Shown: positions 1-7,194 of the stretch, piece by piece
Layout of the letters: every line of letters starts with the position of its first letter
How positions within the stretch are numbered: the first letter of the stretch is position 1
NCBI GenBank assembly: GCA_003694905.1
Contig: RFJM01000186.1
Location: forward strand, 1 to 8,330
Direction of reading: 5' to 3'
From: Caldilineae bacterium
Lineage (GTDB): Bacteria > Chloroflexota > Anaerolineae > J102
Length of the DNA: 8,330 bases
Notes under the pieces: generated by a model
Told to the model about the DNA's origin: nothing
Database searches by the model: none
Seen by the model: the letters and a program-made list of their open reading frames with translations, nothing else
Translations under genes and position numbers: made by a program

Positions 1-117
1 GACCCCGAAGCGGTGTTCCGCAACGTGAAACATCCGGAACAGGTCCACGAGATCATGCGCAGGGCCATGCTAGACGCCCGGCGGCGATTCCGCTACAGTG
101 TGCAGGAAGAGATGTAG
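1..117 (+). CDS. C-terminal fragment of an unidentified protein
   Basis: Frame 1 is open from the first base to a TAG stop at 115-117 and gives 38 residues, ending in RYSVQEEM. The start lies outside the window. The segment is charged and probably helical, with many Arg and Glu residues (for example IMRRAMLDARRRF). It has no hydrophobic stretch and no recognisable catalytic motif. The opening 'DPEAVFRNVKHPEQ' faintly recalls the C-terminal ends of sulfatase-like hydrolases, where an Asp-Pro is followed by Asn and a short helix, but this is too weak to name a family. It could equally be the tail of any soluble enzyme. That it is coding is inferred from its uninterrupted frame, the protein-like composition, and the loss of coding character right after the stop. 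Confidence 0.6.
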   Translation, partial: DPEAVFRNVKHPEQVHEIMRRAMLDARRRFRYSVQEEM

Positions 118-417
118 AGCTGCGCAGGCGCGGCGATGACGGGTGTCGCCGTGTGGTCAGGCAGGGAAGGCTCGCGCCGGCGCCGGTGAGGGGGGTGAGG
201 TGGAGCGCGGGCGTAAGTCGGCTCGGGCCACGTCCCCGCGCGGAGGTGGGTGGCGAAGGTCGGGAGCAGCCCCGCTGGCTGAGGTAAGAAGCCGAGCATT
301 CGCCGTATCTGTTGGACAGGAGGAAAGGGTCTACAAACCTTTCTCGCTACCGGCTGCAGGCCTACCGGTCTTGCCACCGCCATGCCGAGGCAGCCACACA
401 GCTATTCGGAGACTATC
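118..417. other. Gene-free stretch with weak stem-loops
   Basis: No convincing gene lies here; the overlapping reading frames are Arg/Pro-rich and look like by-products of high GC. Fifteen bases after the upstream stop is a stem-loop whose arms are 131-138 and 144-151 (CGGCGATG against TGTCGCCG, with two G-T pairs and a 5-base loop). It is not followed by a T-run, so it is at best a non-canonical 3' end signal. A second, smaller one is GAAAGG (323-328) against CCTTTC (338-343). I found no convincing -35/-10 pair for the downstream DUF3179 gene. Confidence 0.5.
407..411 (+). promoter_or_regulatory. Ribosome binding site deciding the DUF3179 start
   Basis: CGGAG ends six bases before the ATG at 418. 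This supports that start over the in-frame ATG at 382, which has no purine-rich site in front of it and would place a polar 12-residue extension before the membrane anchor. Confidence 0.6.
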
Positions 418-1734
418 ATGCAGACTTCACGCCGTTCACCTCTACTCGCGCTTGTCGGCGTACTTGCCGGCCTGGCGGTTCTCGTCATCCTGGTGCTGGT
501 GCTGCGTGCGCGACCAGAGCCTGCGCGCACGGCAGGTACCGGCCCCGGTGCAATCGCAAGCCAGAAGGAGCCAACGCCCCTGCCTACCGCCCGACCTACC
601 GATACGCCCCAAGCCTCCGTTGCCAGGCAAACCAAATTCGACATCGAGAGTGATATCGAGATCATGACCGAAGACAATCGCAGTCAACGGCTCAGGTCGT
701 TGACTGCCACCTGGAATACCGACTGGACGCGACACACGATTCGCTATGACGAAATCCTGTCAGGTGGTCCCCCGCGAGACGGTATCCCTTCCATCGACGA
801 GCCCAAGTTCATCTCGCAGGAGGAAGCCGCAACCTGGCTGGCCGACGCCGAACCGGTGGTAGCGCTGGAGATCGACGGTGATGCCCGCGCCTATCCACTA
901 CAGATCCTCACCTGGCATGAGATCGTCAACGATGTGGTAGGCGGCATCCCCGTCGCCGTGACCTTTTGTCCTCTCTGCAATTCGGCCATTACCTTCGACC
1001 GCCGTTTTCAAGGAGAAGTGCTGGAATTCGGGACGTCGGGCCTGCTGCGCAATTCGGACCTGATCATGTACGATCGCACGACCGAAAGTCTGTGGCAGCA
1101 ATTCACGGGTGAGGGCATCGTAGGGGAACTGGCCGGTGCGCGGCTCACATTCATCCCTTCCAGCCTTATCGGCTTCGGCGATTTCCGAGTTGCCTACCCG
1201 GATGGTGTAGTGCTCTCGCGTGATACCGGTTTCTCCCGCTCCTACGGCCGTAATCCCTACGCGGGCTACGATAACATCGGTCAGAATCCCTTCCTCTTCG
1301 ACGGCATTCCCGACGAACGACTCCCGGCCATGGCCCGCGTGGTCACCGTGGATCTGGGTGATGTGGCTGTCGCGTATCCGCTGACGATCCTGGCCGAAAA
1401 AGGAGTGATCCACGATACGCCGGGAGGCCACGACCTGGTTGTCTTCCACGTACCGGGCACGGTCAGCGCTCTGGATGCGAGCACGATCATCAATTCCCGC
1501 GACGTCGGCGCCACCGGCGTATTCGATCCCAACCTCGACGGCCAAAAGCTGACCTTCAAGCAGCAGGACAAGGTGTTCGTCGACGACCAGACCGGCAGCA
1601 CCTGGAACATCGTCGGCCAGGCCATTGATGGACCGCTGGCAGGCAAGCAGTTGACCCCCATCCTGCATGCGGACCACTTCTGGTTCTCGTGGGCTGCGTT
1701 CAAGCCGGAGACCATCATCTACGGTTCGTCATGA
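418..1734 (+). CDS. Membrane-anchored DUF3179 domain protein
   Basis: The protein has 438 residues. The N-terminus has positive residues (R5, R6), then an uninterrupted hydrophobic segment at about 9-29, then Arg residues. This is a signal anchor or uncleaved signal peptide that puts the rest outside the membrane; no lipobox cysteine is visible. A Pro/Thr/Ala-rich linker (about 45-70) follows. The body (about 100-438) matches my recollection of the DUF3179 family (PF11376). Its key block is VTFCPLCNSAITFDR, with a CxxC pair at C184 and C187, preceded by WHEIVND (H167) and followed by SGLLRNSDLIMYDR and WQQFTGEGIVG. The C-terminus has HADHFWFSWAAFKP, which is also family-like. The biochemical function of DUF3179 is not established to my knowledge; the CxxC and nearby His suggest metal binding or redox chemistry, but this is inference. 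The gene stands alone and converges on uvrC. Confidence 0.85.
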   Translation: MQTSRRSPLLALVGVLAGLAVLVILVLVLRARPEPARTAGTGPGAIASQKEPTPLPTARPTDTPQASVARQTKFDIESDIEIMTEDNRSQRLRSLTATWNTDWTRHTIRYDEILSGGPPRDGIPSIDEPKFISQEEAATWLADAEPVVALEIDGDARAYPLQILTWHEIVNDVVGGIPVAVTFCPLCNSAITFDRRFQGEVLEFGTSGLLRNSDLIMYDRTTESLWQQFTGEGIVGELAGARLTFIPSSLIGFGDFRVAYPDGVVLSRDTGFSRSYGRNPYAGYDNIGQNPFLFDGIPDERLPAMARVVTVDLGDVAVAYPLTILAEKGVIHDTPGGHDLVVFHVPGTVSALDASTIINSRDVGATGVFDPNLDGQKLTFKQQDKVFVDDQTGSTWNIVGQAIDGPLAGKQLTPILHADHFWFSWAAFKPETIIYGSS

Positions 1735-1851
1735 CCGTAGCGGCCGGAGACCGGCTCGACCGCGACCTTCTCCATTCCCCCCCGTGCCTCCACACCCCGG
1801 CAATTGCCTGGCCCAGGCCACCCGGCCGGCCGCTTCTAACATCACCTTGCG
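1735..1851. other. Convergent intergenic region with inverted repeats
   Basis: This gap separates the stops of the DUF3179 gene (plus) and uvrC (minus). A 9-base inverted repeat brackets it: AGCGGCCGG at 1739-1747 and CCGGCCGCT at 1826-1834. Smaller hairpins inside are GCCGG-AGA-CCGGC (1743-1755) and GCCTG-GCC-CAGGC (1806-1818). None is followed by a T-run on either strand, so I cannot call a standard intrinsic terminator. The structures may still serve as bidirectional 3' end signals. There is also a run of eight C residues near 1777-1783 to the right of a pyrimidine tract. Confidence 0.45.
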
Positions 1852-3723
1852 CTACAGATACTCCTTGATGCGCTCGGCCACGGCGCGGGTCATGCCGGGC
1901 ACAGCCGCGATCTCGTCCACGGTGGCATTGCGGATGGCATCGATGCTCTGGAAATGCTTGAGCAATGCCTGCCGGCGTTTCATGCCCACACCGGGAATGT
2001 CCTCCAGCCGCGAGCGCATCATGCTGTGGCGGCGGAGATTGCGTTGATAGGTGATGGCAAAGCGATGGGCTTCGTCGCGAACCCGCTGTACCAGGTACAT
2101 CTCGGGGCTGTCTGCAGGCAGGCGAATCGGATCGGCCTTGCCCGGCACGAAGAGCAGTTCCTCGCGTTTGGCCAGCCCCACCACCGGCACTACCTCCAGC
2201 AGGCCCAGTTCCTGCAAGACCTCGACCGCTACATTGAGCTGGCCCTTGCCACCGTCCACGATCAGCAGGTCGGGCAAGATCTTCCAGACGGGGTCCACGC
2301 GCCGGCCGGGGTCTGTGGCCTGCTCCTCCACGGCGCGGCGGTAGCGCCTGCGCAGCACCTCTCGCATGCTGGCGTAGTCATCGGGTTCGCCACTCTTCTG
2401 CACCGATGCTACCTTGAAGCGGCGGTAGTCGCTCTTGCGAGGAGCGCCACGTACAAACACCACCATACTGCCCACCGTGTTGGTTCCCTGGAGAGTGGAT
2501 ATGTCGAAACATTCGATACGGGTGGGTGGCTTGGGCAGGTCGAGTGCGGCCTGTAGGTTGGCCACGGCTTCGGTATGGCGGTGAGCGTCGGCCTCCCATT
2601 CGGCCTGCATGGCCAGCAGCGCGCTGCGGGCGTTTTCGGTGGCCAGTTCCACCAGTTCTTTCTTGGCTCCACGTTTGGGTATGCGCAGGGTGACCCTCGC
2701 ACCCCGTTTACTGCGCAGCCATCGTTCGATGATCTCCTGTTCTTCCAGGGCGCGGGGGAGCAAGACCTGCGGCGGCAGATAAGCTGCTTCGGCGTAGAAC
2801 TGTTTGAGGAAGGAAGCCAGAAGTTCGCCGTTCTCCTCTTCGCCCACTCCCTCCAGCATGAAGGAATCACGGCCGATGAGCCGGCCCCGGCGAATGAAGA
2901 ACACCTGCACGCAGGCATTTCCTTTGTCTTGGGCGAAGGCGATCACATCTTCATCTTCCTGCCGGCCCGACACAACCTTCTGGCGTTCCACGATGCGCTG
3001 GGCCGCGCGGATCTGATCGCGATACATGGCAGCCCGCTCGAACTGCATGCGTTCGGCGGCCAGCAGCATGCGCCGATTCAGTTCCTCGATGACCTCTTCC
3101 GTCTTGCCCTCCAGGAAGTGACAGAAGCCGTCGATGATCTCCCGATAACTCTCTCTGTCGATGGCGCCGATGCAGGGGCCGGCACAGCGCTTGATGTGGT
3201 AATAAAGGCAGGGGCGTTCGTCCCGGCCCGTGATCTCTCGATTGCAGTCGAGGTAGGGGAAGACCCGTCGCAACGCTTCCAGCGTCTGCCGCACAGTGTG
3301 TCCGGAAGTAAACGGCCCGTAGTAGCGGGCGCCATCGGGCAGCATGCGACGCACCACCGAGATCTTGGGGAAGTCGTCCTGCCAATGCACCTTGATGTAG
3401 GGATACTGCTTGTCGTCCTTCAGGCGCACATTGTATTGAGGCCGGTAGCGCTTGATCAGCTCGTTCTCCAGGATCAGCGCTTCCAGTTCCGTGTCTGTTA
3501 CCACCCACTCCAGGTCCGCGATATCGGCGACCAGGCGGCGGGTTTTGGCGGTGTGCTGCTTCTGGTCCTGGAAGTAGCTGCGCACCCGTGCGCGCAGATT
3601 CACCGCCTTGCCCACGTAGATCACCCGTCCTCTGTCGTTGCGCATTAGATAGCAGCCGGGCGACGTGGGCAGCGTCTTCAGCTTGGCCTCGAGGGTTGGG
3701 GTAAGATGGGGACGGGAACTCAC
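1852..3723 (-). CDS. uvrC: UvrABC system protein C (excision nuclease subunit)
   Basis: UvrC makes both incisions around a DNA lesion in nucleotide excision repair after UvrA and UvrB have found the damage; it is cytoplasmic. At 623 residues it is normal length. An N-terminal GIY-YIG nuclease domain lies at about 19-97 (GCYLM at 23-27, VIYVGKA at 34-40), with the typical RPQYNVRLKDDKQYPYIK following. Four cysteines at 160, 172, 180 and 184 (spacing 12, 8, 4) match the spacing of the Fe-S ligands reported for E. coli UvrC. The UvrB-binding UVR helix pair is about 204-239. The RNase H-like second nuclease domain runs from about 400 to 560, with D407, D490 (LLIVDGGKGQ) and H553 as expected catalytic residues. 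Helix-hairpin-helix repeats (DIPGVG, AVPGMT) end the protein. The start is GTG at 3723 with no clear Shine-Dalgarno site; it fits the family N-terminus. It lies 24 bases after the deacetylase stop, which suggests co-transcription and perhaps translational coupling. Confidence 0.97.
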   Translation of the reverse strand: MSSRPHLTPTLEAKLKTLPTSPGCYLMRNDRGRVIYVGKAVNLRARVRSYFQDQKQHTAKTRRLVADIADLEWVVTDTELEALILENELIKRYRPQYNVRLKDDKQYPYIKVHWQDDFPKISVVRRMLPDGARYYGPFTSGHTVRQTLEALRRVFPYLDCNREITGRDERPCLYYHIKRCAGPCIGAIDRESYREIIDGFCHFLEGKTEEVIEELNRRMLLAAERMQFERAAMYRDQIRAAQRIVERQKVVSGRQEDEDVIAFAQDKGNACVQVFFIRRGRLIGRDSFMLEGVGEEENGELLASFLKQFYAEAAYLPPQVLLPRALEEQEIIERWLRSKRGARVTLRIPKRGAKKELVELATENARSALLAMQAEWEADAHRHTEAVANLQAALDLPKPPTRIECFDISTLQGTNTVGSMVVFVRGAPRKSDYRRFKVASVQKSGEPDDYASMREVLRRRYRRAVEEQATDPGRRVDPVWKILPDLLIVDGGKGQLNVAVEVLQELGLLEVVPVVGLAKREELLFVPGKADPIRLPADSPEMYLVQRVRDEAHRFAITYQRNLRRHSMMRSRLEDIPGVGMKRRQALLKHFQSIDAIRNATVDEIAAVPGMTRAVAERIKEYL

Positions 3724-3747
3724 GGCCAGGGGAAGGGAAGTGGGGTT

Positions 3748-4779
3748 TCAGTTCAACCCGTGCAGGGCGCGGATCTCGTCGATAAGGGCGGAGACATCGC
3801 GTTCCGGCATGGGCGAAGGGCCGAAGGGATCGGAGATGGGCGCGGCGGGGTCTTCCAGAATGCGCAACGTGTTGAGGACGGCATGGGGTAGAACATCCAG
3901 ATCGTAGCCCCCTTCCAGGGCAACGACCAGCCGTCCTTCGCACAGTTCATCGGCCAGGGCGCGCACCCGCCGGGCCAGCGCGGCGTATCCCTCCAGGCTG
4001 AGCTGCTCCATAGCAAGCGGATCTCGCCAGTGAGCATCATAGCCGGCCGAAACCAGGATCAGGTCGGGACGGAAACGCCGGGCAAAGGGAACAAGCACCT
4101 TCTCGAAGGCAAGGGCATAGCCGCTATCACCGACGCCTGCAGGGAAGGGCACGTTGACCACGGAGCCCAGCCCGGCCCCACGCCCCCGATCATGGAGGGC
4201 CCCGGTGCCGGGGTAGAAGGGGTATTGGTGGGTAGAGAAAAAAGCAATGGTGGGATCTTCGGCGCAGATGGCCTCGGTGCCGTTGCCATGGTGAACGTCC
4301 CAGTCCACGATGAGGATGCGCTCAACGCCGAATTCCGCCCGAGCCGTATAGGCTGCCAGGGCGACATTGGCAAAAAGGCAGAAGCCCATGCCACGGGTAG
4401 GCAAAGCATGGTGGCCGGGCGGTCTCATCAACGACATGCCGTTCACACCCTTCTCTGCGACCACCTTCTCCACCAGGTTGATCAGAGCACCGGCCGAGGC
4501 CAGGGCGGCTTCGTAGGAGCCGGTCGCAACATAGGTATCGGGATCCAGGTGTCCTCCACCCGAACGTGCCATGGCTTCCACCCGGCGCACGTAGCCATCC
4601 GGGTGTACGCGCTGCAGGCGCTCCGGCGAGATGGGCGTCACTTCAATGGCTTGCAACCGCGCGAAAATGCCGTCTTCTCGCAGCAGCCGCAGGGTGCTGG
4701 CAAGCCGGCCCTTGTGTTCGGGATGCCCGGCCAGGGTATGTCTCTGCTCGACAGGATCGTAGGCATAGCAGGTAGTCAT
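3748..4779 (-). CDS. HDAC/AcuC-type zinc deacetylase
   Basis: This is a 343-residue member of the arginase-fold, Zn-dependent histone deacetylase superfamily. Bacterial relatives remove acetyl groups from acetylpolyamines or from lysines of proteins such as acetyl-CoA synthetase (AcuC); the substrate cannot be told from the sequence. The N-terminal YDPVEQRHTLAGHPEHKGRL is the usual family opening. RPPGHH ends with the catalytic His pair H123/H124. IVDWDVHHGNGT supplies Zn ligands D161 and H163, and SAGYDAH gives the third, D248. LEGGYD carries the catalytic-type Tyr, Y292. RPPGHH, DWDVHHGNG and the EGGYD Tyr resemble the class II/HDAH branch more than class I. I chose the ATG at 4779 because the family N-terminus begins there. 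The frame stays open to an ATG at 4842, but the extra 21 residues are not family-like and would overlap the candidate promoter. No Shine-Dalgarno site precedes 4779, which agrees with a leaderless transcript. It is the first gene of a probable pair with uvrC. Confidence 0.93.
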   Translation of the reverse strand: MTTCYAYDPVEQRHTLAGHPEHKGRLASTLRLLREDGIFARLQAIEVTPISPERLQRVHPDGYVRRVEAMARSGGGHLDPDTYVATGSYEAALASAGALINLVEKVVAEKGVNGMSLMRPPGHHALPTRGMGFCLFANVALAAYTARAEFGVERILIVDWDVHHGNGTEAICAEDPTIAFFSTHQYPFYPGTGALHDRGRGAGLGSVVNVPFPAGVGDSGYALAFEKVLVPFARRFRPDLILVSAGYDAHWRDPLAMEQLSLEGYAALARRVRALADELCEGRLVVALEGGYDLDVLPHAVLNTLRILEDPAAPISDPFGPSPMPERDVSALIDEIRALHGLN

Positions 4780-4786
4780 CGCGATT

Positions 4787-4815
4787 ATGATAGCGCAGGG
4801 CATAGCCGGGGACAA
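4787..4815 (-). promoter_or_regulatory. Candidate promoter giving a leaderless deacetylase mRNA
   Basis: Read on the minus strand, TTGTCC (4815-4810) and TATCAT (4792-4787) are separated by exactly 17 bases. They match the sigma-70 consensus at 4 of 6 and 5 of 6 positions. Only seven bases (4786-4780) separate the -10 from the ATG at 4779, so the expected transcription start is at or within a couple of bases of the start codon. This accounts for the missing ribosome binding site. The promoter also lies just downstream of the maeB terminator, where an independent promoter is needed. Confidence 0.55.
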
Positions 4816-4833
4816 ACCTGCAGGCCACATCCT

Positions 4834-4882
4834 GAAAAACAACCGCGCCTCCTTCTGCGGCTGCTGCCGAGATGAGGCGCGG
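4834..4882 (-). terminator. Intrinsic terminator after maeB
   Basis: On the minus strand a perfect 9-bp stem (CCGCGCCTC at 4882-4874 in that reading pairs with GAGGCGCGG at 4851-4843) closes over a 22-base interior. The interior itself can pair CGGC (4858-4861) with GCCG (4866-4869). The stem is followed at once by TTGTTTTTC (4842-4834). A GC-rich stem plus a T-run about 50-100 bases after the maeB stop is the classical rho-independent arrangement. Confidence 0.8.
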
Positions 4883-4934
4883 CGAGGGTAAGGGGAGGGG
4901 CTACCCGGACGACCGAGAGCCCTTCGACGCTGAT

Positions 4935-7187
4935 TCAGGCTTTGTTCTGGTTCTGCTGCGCGTCCACCACGGCCAGGGCCGCGATGTTGACGATGTCTCG
5001 CACTTCGGCGCCGGTGGGAAGCACGTGGATGGGTTTGGCCATGCCGACCAGAATCGGACCAACCGCTTCGGCACCTCCCAGCCGCGCCAGCAGTTTGTAG
5101 GCCGCGTTGGTAGCATCCAGGTTGGGGAAGATGAGGACGTTGGCGTCCTTCACCCGGCTGAAGGGGAATTGTTCCTCCACCAGTTCAGGGGTGACGGCGG
5201 TGTCGGCCTGCATCTCGCCGTCGATCTGAAGGTCCGGCCGCAGTTGTCGCACCAGTTCGGTGGCCTGGCGCACCTTCTCGCTCTGCGGGAAGCGGGCACT
5301 GCCGAAATTGGAGAAGGAGATCATGGCAATCCGCGGCTCGACGTCAAAGGTCTTGGCCAGCTCGGCCGTGCTGATGGCGATCTCGGCGAGCTGTTCGGCC
5401 GTGGGATCGGGATTGACGGTGGCGTCGCTGAAGAAGTAGACCCTGTCGCGCACGACCATGATGAACACGCCGCTGATGACATGGACATCTTCGCTCGTGC
5501 CGATGACCTGGAGTGCGGGGCGCAACACATCGGGATAGTGATAGTTGATGCCCGAAACGAAGGCATCGGCATCGCCTGCAAGCACCATGAGCGGCCCGAA
5601 GTAGTTGTGATTGCGCGCCAGCTGATAGGCATAGGCTCGCGTGACGCCCTTGCGGGCACGCAGTTCGTGCAGCTTTTCGGCATAGCGGTCGCGGTCAGGA
5701 GAACGGCTGGGATAGACGATGGTGGGCTTGTAGTTCAGTTGCAAGTCCTTCAGGGTGTTGTGGATGGACTCGGGCCGGCCCAGCAGGATGGGCTTGGCAA
5801 TCCCTTGCTGCTCCAGGGCATAGGCGGCGCGGATCACGCGCGGATCGCGTCCCTCGGCCATCACTACCCGCCTGGGATCCTTCTGGGCCTTGCGAATGAC
5901 CCGCTGCATGACCGAGCTCCCCAATCCCTGGCGCGCGGCCAGTTCGTCGGGATAGGCATCCAGGTCGATGATCTTGCGGGCAACACCGGTTTCGATGGCG
6001 GCCCGGGCAACCGCGGGTGCCACATGGGTCAGCACGCGCGGGTCCAACGGCTTGGGGATGATATACTCCTTACCGAAGCTGAGGCTGTCCAGACCATAGG
6101 CTTTGAGCACGCTGTCGGGAACGTCCTCGTGCGCGAGTTCGGCCAGGGCCTTGGCCGCCGCCACTTTCATCTCCATGTTGATATTGGTGGCGTGGACATC
6201 CAGCGCCCCGCGAAAGATGAAGGGAAAGCCCAGTACGTTGTTGACCTGGTTGGGGTAGTCGCTGCGGCCGGTGGCCATGATCACGTCGGGACGAGCGGCA
6301 CAGGCATCCTCCCAGGTGATCTCGGGATCTGGATTGGCCATAGCAAAGATGATAGGGGAATCGGCCATACTCCGCACCATGTCCTGGGTGACGACATTGG
6401 CGATGGAGACACCGATGAAGACGTCGGCACCTACCATGGCTTCGGCCAGGGTGCGCTTGTCGGTGTCGCTGGCAAAGCGTTCCTTGTACTTGTTCATGCC
6501 CTCTTTGCGACCCTTGTATATTACGCCGCGGCTATCGCACATGATGATATTTTCGCGCCTGGCACCCAGGGCCACATAGAACTCTCCGCAGGCGATACCG
6601 GCCGCGCCCGCGCCGTTGATCACGATGGTTATTTCATCGATCTTCTTTCCGTTCAGCTCCAGGGCGTTCAGCAGCGCCCCGCCCGAAATGATAGCGGTGC
6701 CGTGTTGATCGTCGTGGAAGATAGGTATATCGGTGGTGCGCTCCAGTTCTTCTTCGATGTAGAAGCACTCGGGTGCTTTGATGTCCTCCAGGTTGATGCC
6801 GCCAAATGTGGGTGCGATGAGCTGGCCCACCCGTATGATCTCGTCGGGATCCTGCGTGTCGACCTCGATGTCGAAGACATCCACATCGGCAAAGCGCTTG
6901 AAGAGCACGCCTTTCCCTTCCATAACCGGCTTCGACGCCAGCGCGCCGCGGTTACCAAGCCCGAGAATGGCAGAGCCGTTGGACAAGACCGCCACCAGAT
7001 TGCCCTTGGCGGTATACTTGAAGGCATTGGCCGGGTCTTGGGCGATTTCCAGGACGGGCTGCGCCACACCGGGCGTATAGGCCAGTGAGAGATCATGTTG
7101 GGTTAGCAGAGGCTTGGTGGGGGTGACTTCGATCTTTCCGGGACGCCCCTGGGTGTGATACTGCAGGGCTTCTTCTTTGAGGGACAT
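4935..7187 (-). CDS. maeB: NADP-type malic enzyme fused to a phosphotransacetylase-like domain
   Basis: This enzyme oxidatively decarboxylates malate to pyruvate with reduction of NAD(P); it is cytoplasmic and links the TCA cycle to pyruvate/acetyl-CoA and NADPH supply. The 750-residue length is typical of the MaeB hybrids. The malic N-terminal domain (about 15-150) has the catalytic Tyr in LAYTPGVA (Y37) and Lys in MEGKG (K92), with metal-binding residues in INLEDI (E134, D135) and FHDDQHGTA (D159/D160). The NAD(P)-binding domain (about 160-400) has GAGAAG (192-197) and FAMANPDPEI. The phosphotransacetylase-like domain (about 420-750) has SFSNFGSARFP, DGEMQADTA and FPNLDATNAAYKLLARLGGAEAVGPILVGMAKP. 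Where phosphotransacetylases have a catalytic Ser-Arg, this protein has P724-T725, though D731 is kept. The domain is therefore probably regulatory; acetyl-CoA is the known effector in E. coli MaeB. ATG 7187 has a good ribosome binding site. The gene appears monocistronic. NADP preference is inferred from the family. Confidence 0.96.
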   Translation of the reverse strand: MSLKEEALQYHTQGRPGKIEVTPTKPLLTQHDLSLAYTPGVAQPVLEIAQDPANAFKYTAKGNLVAVLSNGSAILGLGNRGALASKPVMEGKGVLFKRFADVDVFDIEVDTQDPDEIIRVGQLIAPTFGGINLEDIKAPECFYIEEELERTTDIPIFHDDQHGTAIISGGALLNALELNGKKIDEITIVINGAGAAGIACGEFYVALGARRENIIMCDSRGVIYKGRKEGMNKYKERFASDTDKRTLAEAMVGADVFIGVSIANVVTQDMVRSMADSPIIFAMANPDPEITWEDACAARPDVIMATGRSDYPNQVNNVLGFPFIFRGALDVHATNINMEMKVAAAKALAELAHEDVPDSVLKAYGLDSLSFGKEYIIPKPLDPRVLTHVAPAVARAAIETGVARKIIDLDAYPDELAARQGLGSSVMQRVIRKAQKDPRRVVMAEGRDPRVIRAAYALEQQGIAKPILLGRPESIHNTLKDLQLNYKPTIVYPSRSPDRDRYAEKLHELRARKGVTRAYAYQLARNHNYFGPLMVLAGDADAFVSGINYHYPDVLRPALQVIGTSEDVHVISGVFIMVVRDRVYFFSDATVNPDPTAEQLAEIAISTAELAKTFDVEPRIAMISFSNFGSARFPQSEKVRQATELVRQLRPDLQIDGEMQADTAVTPELVEEQFPFSRVKDANVLIFPNLDATNAAYKLLARLGGAEAVGPILVGMAKPIHVLPTGAEVRDIVNIAALAVVDAQQNQNKA

Positions 7188-7194
7188 TAGAACA

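Noticed and set aside
143..667. Plus-strand open frame of 174 codons before and across the DUF3179 start
   Set aside because: Its composition is Arg/Ser/Pro-rich, it overlaps the start of a supported gene in another frame, and it has no conserved features.
898..1677. Minus-strand open frame of 259 codons opposite the DUF3179 gene
   Set aside because: The plus strand carries the conserved FCPLCN and FWFSWAAF motifs. The antisense product has no protein-like architecture.
2575..3648. Open frame of 357 codons on the plus strand, opposite uvrC
   Set aside because: It is a shadow of uvrC with no family motifs and no ribosome binding site. The same holds for the 281-codon frame at 4030-4875 opposite the deacetylase gene.
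2951..3943. Minus-strand open frame of 330 codons overlapping uvrC and the deacetylase gene
   Set aside because: It is a third-frame shadow, Arg/Pro/Gly/His-rich, crossing the junction of two well-supported genes in another frame.
3748..4842. Deacetylase start at the ATG at 4842
   Set aside because: The extra 21 residues are not like the family N-terminus, no ribosome binding site precedes 4842, and the extension would cover the candidate promoter.
4872..7088. Open frame of 738 codons on the plus strand, opposite maeB
   Set aside because: The opposite strand encodes a complete, motif-bearing MaeB. The plus-strand product is Gly/His/Asp/Val-rich with no recognisable domain and no ribosome binding site. 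Long antisense frames are common over GC-rich genes.
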